A stretch of 9,764 nucleotides of DNA from an uncultured Coriobacteriales bacterium (GTDB lineage: Bacteria > Actinomycetota > Coriobacteriia > Coriobacteriales > QAMH01). The notes below the pieces were generated by a model that had not been told where the DNA came from, searched no databases, and worked only from the letters and a program-made list of their open reading frames with translations. This document shows positions 6,689 to 9,764 of this stretch, piece after piece. Every line of letters begins with the position of its first letter. The stretch's first letter is position 1. The stretch is from positions 1-9,764 of the forward strand of contig CAKUES010000037.1 in the NCBI GenBank assembly GCA_934646835.1, in the 5' to 3' direction. The translations under genes and the position numbers were made by a program.

Positions 6689-9053
6689 TTTCAATCTCCT
6701 TTCTTATCTCAAATTTGTTGAGCAACGTCAGGGCCGCTGCTTCGACATCTGCGAATTCAAGCTCAAACAGTTCGATGTTTTGTGAAGCGAGCATCGAACT
6801 GAACGCAGCAAAAATAACGGATTGGGATTGCTCCCCTATGAGTGATGAGAGAATGGATTGAGAGCATTCAACATAAGGCTTTTTCCTGAGTTGGGTTTTG
6901 GGGTTGTCCGAGGAATACGAGGGAATAACGATCGCTTTGATAGGGAATGACATGCTGCATGACCACTTGAGAGGGAAATAGAATGTGAAGCCGTGCTCGG
7001 CGCTGTTGACTTTAAGCGGTGTCTGGTTCTTCATCCTAGCCAGGAGATCGCTGTTCTGTTGTTTTATATTCAGCGGGTAATTCTCGCACCGTGCTTCTCC
7101 GGATTCCATGTTGACCAGGGCGCACTCGTCGCCAAGTACGACTGTTGACATTGAAAGGGTGCTTGCAAGACTGCTTTTTCCTGACCCCGATTTCCCCATC
7201 AGGAGAATGCAACCGTCCTCTGTTAGAACAGTCGCAGCGTGAGCTGCCAAAACGCTATCATGTGCTTCGTGGACGATTCTCTTTTCTATTTCATCCATGA
7301 AAATGGCATACGCGTTGCATGCAGTTTCATTTCTAACGAGAAATTGATTCTCTAGCGACAGCGAATAACCTTTTGCAGTTTTAAAGAGCGCATATGAATA
7401 GAGTTGTTTGTCGCATCTGGCTTGAAGGCGCCCCTCAGATGCATTTGGGAACAATTTTGCTATTTGCTCGGCGTCTTCAGGGCTGTTGGTGGTCACACGG
7501 CATATACATTCAGACATTTCTATCTCTGATGTTTGGTAGTCATTCCTGATGAAGTGAACATCACCAAACGCCAAGTCGTCATCTACCAACCACTTTGGGT
7601 CTCCTGAGAGCCAATACACGTTGGAATGATGGTGCTCATAGAGGTTAAGCTCCGCACAAAATGGTGGTGCGAAGGGGGCAGAGACGGAAATGTTCCAGAA
7701 ATCGCCTTCTGCAGAGGAGATTCTTGAGACGGGGCGCTCTGCTCCGTTTTCTTTCCGGAGCGTCGCACCGCTAAGCAGGCGTTTTGATGCTCTGGCAAAA
7801 ACGGTACAATTGCCGGAATTTTCAATAAGATCGATTTTGAAAGCGGCAATGTTAACGCTGCTGTCAAGTGGGTATATTGCGAGTTGAAGCAGCTCGTCGT
7901 TCTTTAGCAGTGATGCAGGTATGTTTAATGTCGCAGTTGTGCTGTCCCCGTCTGACTCAAACGCTATTCCTGATCTGTTTCCTTGATTGTGCTTGCTGTT
8001 GCCCTGAGCCGTTCCCAGAGGTCTTGAGGAGCTTATCTCCAGGAGCTTTTTGCGTAAGCAATGTAGACCGTGTTTTCTTGCAATATCGGCATCGACAATG
8101 CGGTTGATAAAGGAATATCGATCAATCGGGTTCAGGGAGTTGGCATTTGGATTGCGTAGCAATGCGAATTCGTTTGTTGGATATAGATAGTGGAGGTTTT
8201 CAGCAACTTTTTTCGCCTTTGCTTGCAAGCCAAGGGCACTAATTGCGCTAGAAACGATATTTTGACTCAGTTGATTGCTGTACTTGCGGAAAAAGGAAGC
8301 AAGGTCGAAGTAATCACGAAGGCAAATCTTGTGGTCAAAACAATTGCTAAACAATGACTCCGAATTGTCATACGTTGTGACAATGAGGAGAACCAATATA
8401 TCAAGCGGGTCTGTTATCAGGCGAAGACTGGAGAGGGTTGCAGCATTAATAAGATGATTCAAGTATTCATCGGGCAGGCTGCGAAAAGAATCATGAACCT
8501 CAATTGTCGGAGAGCTGTGTCTAACGTATGGTGACAATTCTCCCTTAAACGGATGTCTCCTTACTGGTCCATCAAGCGCAAGGTCCCTGGTGTTTTGCGA
8601 AGCGCGAATTGCCGCGAGTGCTCGAGAGGATGCGTCTGCGGATCCCATGCTTGAGGGGCCGGTTTGCTGTTGGTATCCCATCGACAGAAGGGTTTTGTGC
8701 ATGACGCCGATATCTGACGGACGAACAAGGATGTCAATATCGGACATGTCACGTCGTTGGCTGCTTCCGTAGATGCAACGCTCAAACGACAAGCCTTTGA
8801 CGATCGCATAGCGTGCGGCGGTGCCAATTCGACTGCTTAGTTCTCTTGTGATTGCGACAATTGCTTTGTGCTGTTGCTTTTGAGAGTCAAGCAATCTTAG
8901 GGCGCTGCTCGCTTGAGTGTCGGGCGAAATAAGCGATGAGACAAGTCGTTGCTTTGCAAGAAACGTGAGCTCGGCATCACTGAACGGATAGTCGGGCGGC
9001 AATCTTCTGCCAGTCTCTATCCCCTCTAAAATGATTTTCGGTACGCTATTCAC
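6669..9053 (-). CDS. Fused NTP_transf_5-type nucleotidyltransferase and HPr-kinase-like protein
   Basis: A 794-aa cytosolic protein with two recognisable parts. Residues about 1-335 look like the uncharacterised nucleotidyltransferase family found in lasso-peptide and other RiPP loci: VKG (85-87), SDIDILV (104-110) with the metal-binding Asp pair 105/107, and EVHDSF (185-190). Residues about 500-780 look like an HprK/SerK-type kinase: a Walker A GKSGSGKS (620-627), GDECALV (641-647) where HPr kinases have their acidic motif, and an AAHAATV lead-in strand (603-609). The middle (about 340-500) I cannot assign. In paeninodin-type clusters the corresponding kinase phosphorylates the precursor's C-terminal Ser, and the nucleotidyltransferase is a separate protein. 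The start is GTG at 9053: an in-frame stop lies at 9060-9062 and GGAAG is 9 nt upstream. It is the first gene of the operon. Confidence 0.85.
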   Translation of the reverse strand: MNSVPKIILEGIETGRRLPPDYPFSDAELTFLAKQRLVSSLISPDTQASSALRLLDSQKQQHKAIVAITRELSSRIGTAARYAIVKGLSFERCIYGSSQRRDMSDIDILVRPSDIGVMHKTLLSMGYQQQTGPSSMGSADASSRALAAIRASQNTRDLALDGPVRRHPFKGELSPYVRHSSPTIEVHDSFRSLPDEYLNHLINAATLSSLRLITDPLDILVLLIVTTYDNSESLFSNCFDHKICLRDYFDLASFFRKYSNQLSQNIVSSAISALGLQAKAKKVAENLHYLYPTNEFALLRNPNANSLNPIDRYSFINRIVDADIARKHGLHCLRKKLLEISSSRPLGTAQGNSKHNQGNRSGIAFESDGDSTTATLNIPASLLKNDELLQLAIYPLDSSVNIAAFKIDLIENSGNCTVFARASKRLLSGATLRKENGAERPVSRISSAEGDFWNISVSAPFAPPFCAELNLYEHHHSNVYWLSGDPKWLVDDDLAFGDVHFIRNDYQTSEIEMSECICRVTTNSPEDAEQIAKLFPNASEGRLQARCDKQLYSYALFKTAKGYSLSLENQFLVRNETACNAYAIFMDEIEKRIVHEAHDSVLAAHAATVLTEDGCILLMGKSGSGKSSLASTLSMSTVVLGDECALVNMESGEARCENYPLNIKQQNSDLLARMKNQTPLKVNSAEHGFTFYFPLKWSCSMSFPIKAIVIPSYSSDNPKTQLRKKPYVECSQSILSSLIGEQSQSVIFAAFSSMLASQNIELFELEFADVEAAALTLLNKFEIRKEIENARTDS

Positions 9054-9097
9054 TTGACTTCACTTCCACTCTGTCAATTGTAGATGCATTAAGTCAT

Positions 9098-9124
9098 TTT
9101 ATAGCTTCGCTCAAATATTTGCAA
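9098..9124 (-). promoter_or_regulatory. Candidate promoter of the RiPP-like operon
   Basis: On the minus strand TTGCAA (9124-9119) and TATAAA (9103-9098) are separated by 15 nt, slightly shorter than ideal. They lie about 45 nt before the GTG start of the kinase fusion, in a locally A/T-rich stretch. No better -35/-10 pair was found, though a TATATA run near 9128-9133 offers another -10. Moderate to weak call. Confidence 0.4.
9112..9121. promoter_or_regulatory. Perfect palindrome CAAATATTTG at the operon promoter
   Basis: A 10-bp self-complementary sequence overlaps the candidate -35 element and spacer of the minus-strand promoter. This is where a dimeric repressor could bind. It is A/T-rich, so chance occurrence is possible, and it does not match the inverted repeat in front of the MarR gene. 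Confidence 0.35.
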
Positions 9125-9237
9125 TCATATATAGTATTAGAAAAGAATAAAGAATGACAGCGAGTTACAGGCGAGTAAACCGCCGCAAGTTAATGGCGCA
9201 GTACTCCGAAACCACGAACTAGTCGGTAGTGAAAATA

Positions 9238-9266
9238 TTGACGTGCTTTCGTCGTACGCGTATTGT
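9238..9266 (+). promoter_or_regulatory. Promoter of the MarR-family gene
   Basis: TTGACG (9238-9243) and TATTGT (9261-9266) are separated by exactly 17 nt, a good sigma-70-type match. Transcription would start near 9273, about 40 nt before the ATG at 9312. The -10 coincides with the first six bases of a perfect inverted repeat, so repressor binding there should block this promoter. Confidence 0.65.
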
Positions 9267-9297
9267 TGTCGTTGCAACAGTTGTAATGACAACAATA
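9261..9297. promoter_or_regulatory. 10-bp perfect inverted repeat, probable MarR operator
   Basis: TATTGTTGTC (9261-9270) and GACAACAATA (9288-9297) are exact reverse complements, separated by 17 nt. The spacer itself starts with an 8-bp palindrome GTTGCAAC (9271-9278) and contains CAACAGTTG, so several GTTG/CAAC half-sites are stacked. The element overlaps the -10 and the expected start of transcription of the MarR gene, the usual place for an autoregulatory MarR site. In RNA it could also fold as a hairpin before the ribosome site. Confidence 0.65.
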
Positions 9298-9311
9298 CGG
9301 GAGAGCAATCA

Positions 9312-9749
9312 ATGTTCATGTCAGACATCTCGATCATCGTCCGCAGGATGCGAACTTTCTCGGAGCGCGCCTTCGCCTCAAGCGGGTTGGGTTTCCCCGA
9401 GCAGCTGGTCATCATGCATCTGGCCGCCTACGGCTCCTCCAACCAGGAGAGTATCGCATCCGCGCTGGACATCGACCGCGGTGCCATCACCAAGACGATG
9501 GGCAAGCTCGAGGCAAAAGGCCTGGTTGCGCGTGAGGTCAACAGCGCCAACCGTCGCGAGAAGATCATCACCCTGACCGATGAGGCGATGCATGTCATCG
9601 AGCAGATGAAGGTCGTCTACGAAGACCTCCAAGGGGTCCTCTTCAAGGGATTTGAAGAGGAAGAGGTCGAGACGCTGACGACAAACCTCTCCAAAGTCGC
9701 GGGCAATCTCTCGGAGGAGATCAACCAGGAGAAGGAGGGGCTGCGATGA
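9312..9749 (+). CDS. MarR-family winged-helix transcriptional regulator
   Basis: A 145-aa DNA-binding protein. The winged helix-turn-helix spans about residues 42-92: SSNQESIASALDI, recognition helix DRGAITKTMGKLEAKGLV, and a wing around NSANRREKIITLT with the Arg pair typical of MarR wings. The flanking N- and C-terminal helices should form the dimer. I chose the ATG at 9312 because GGGAG lies 8 nt upstream; a frame extension back to 9243 would lie inside the promoter and inverted repeat and adds a Cys/Asn-rich stretch unlike MarR proteins. Codon use is GC-rich like the left flank. It overlaps the next gene by four bases (ATGA), so it likely regulates itself and the downstream gene. Control of the divergent RiPP-like operon is possible but unproven. 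Confidence 0.9.
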   Translation: MFMSDISIIVRRMRTFSERAFASSGLGFPEQLVIMHLAAYGSSNQESIASALDIDRGAITKTMGKLEAKGLVAREVNSANRREKIITLTDEAMHVIEQMKVVYEDLQGVLFKGFEEEEVETLTTNLSKVAGNLSEEINQEKEGLR

Positions 9750-9764
9750 TGGGTCATCGTGGGA
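9746..9764 (+). CDS. Start of a downstream gene, cut by the window edge
   Basis: An ATG at 9746 overlaps the MarR stop codon (ATGA), and AGGAGGGG lies a few nucleotides upstream, a strong ribosome site. A second in-frame ATG follows immediately. Only six codons (MMGHRG) are inside the window, too few to name a product. MarR genes are often followed by an efflux or ABC-transport gene, but that is family knowledge and not visible here. Confidence 0.55.

Larger units (their letters stand above)
3583..9053 (-). other. Seven-gene low-GC RiPP-like accessory operon
   Basis: Seven genes run in one direction, with gaps of at most 10 nt or overlaps, from the kinase fusion to the four-helix membrane protein, and end at one terminator. 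Base composition and codon use differ from both flanks, which keep strong G/C third positions. The co-occurrence of PqqD, an HprK-like kinase, an NTP_transf_5 protein, an S26-like protein and a protein with a YxxP-type leader is the basis for calling it RiPP-like. Lasso cyclase, lanthipeptide or radical-SAM enzymes, and an ABC exporter are not present in the window. No integrase, transposase or tRNA attachment site is visible at its edges. Confidence 0.7.

Noticed and set aside
3583..9053. Classification of the operon as a true lasso-peptide cluster
   Set aside because: The YxxP motif, PqqD, kinase and nucleotidyltransferase point that way, but the asparagine-synthetase-like cyclase, the transglutaminase-like protease and a short precursor are all absent.
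9158..9178. Two GCGAGT(T/A)A direct repeats 11 bp apart
   Set aside because: Helically phased and near the divergent promoters, but only 7 of 8 bases match and two short copies are easily chance.
9154..9222. 22-codon basic mini-frame (plus strand) between the divergent promoters
   Set aside because: Possible leader peptide, but it has only a weak A-rich upstream context, lies upstream of the identified MarR promoter and has no precursor-like motif.
9243..9311. N-terminal extension of the MarR protein
   Set aside because: It would be translated from within the promoter and inverted repeat, has no ribosome site and encodes a Cys/Asn-rich stretch foreign to the family.

Overview
The window reads as a piece of a high-GC, Gram-positive-type chromosome, most plausibly a gut Coriobacteriia member (Collinsella or a relative). 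That placement is inference from codon use and gene style; no marker gene fixes it. Two kinds of DNA are present. The two ends (rsmI, a P-type ATPase, a MarR regulator) are GC-rich with strong G/C third-position preference. The middle (about 3585-9150), all on the minus strand, is clearly less GC-rich. For example, 43 of 60 bases are G/C at 841-900 against 27 of 60 at 8221-8280.

Layout: a perfect 28-bp inverted repeat sits at the left edge (1-100). It is followed on the plus strand by rsmI (16S rRNA C1402 2'-O-methyltransferase) and, 12 nt later, an 807-aa CtpE-like P-type cation ATPase. A strong bidirectional hairpin terminator (3548-3584) separates these from a convergent seven-gene minus-strand operon. 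In transcription order from 9053 down to 3583 the operon encodes: (1) a 794-aa fusion of an NTP_transf_5-type nucleotidyltransferase and an HPr-kinase-like kinase; (2) a PqqD-like RiPP recognition protein; (3) a soluble S26/SipW-like protease homologue with Cys where the nucleophilic Ser should be; (4) a 181-aa protein with a RiPP-leader-like N-terminus (YEKPQI, then a Gly/Ser/Thr-rich stretch) that is the best candidate substrate; (5) a 107-aa two-helix membrane protein with a His-rich tail; (6) a Tat-exported periplasmic-binding-protein homologue of the BtuF/FhuD type; (7) a 134-aa four-helix membrane protein. Divergent from the operon is a MarR-family regulator whose promoter overlaps a perfect 10-bp inverted repeat. 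The window ends a few codons into the gene after it.

The operon is the item of interest. PqqD, HprK-like kinase and NTP_transf_5 proteins are known together from paeninodin-type lasso-peptide clusters. Here, however, the lasso cyclase (asparagine-synthetase-like) and B2 protease (transglutaminase-like) are absent, kinase and nucleotidyltransferase are fused, a Cys-variant S26 protein replaces the usual protease, and the candidate substrate is far larger than a lasso precursor. My working model is a leader-guided modification and maturation system. PqqD would bind the leader of the 181-aa protein, the fusion enzyme would phosphorylate and/or nucleotidylate it, the S26-like protein would cut or hold it, and the exported and membrane proteins would act in uptake, immunity or delivery. 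The domain assignments are fairly firm; the pathway is inference.
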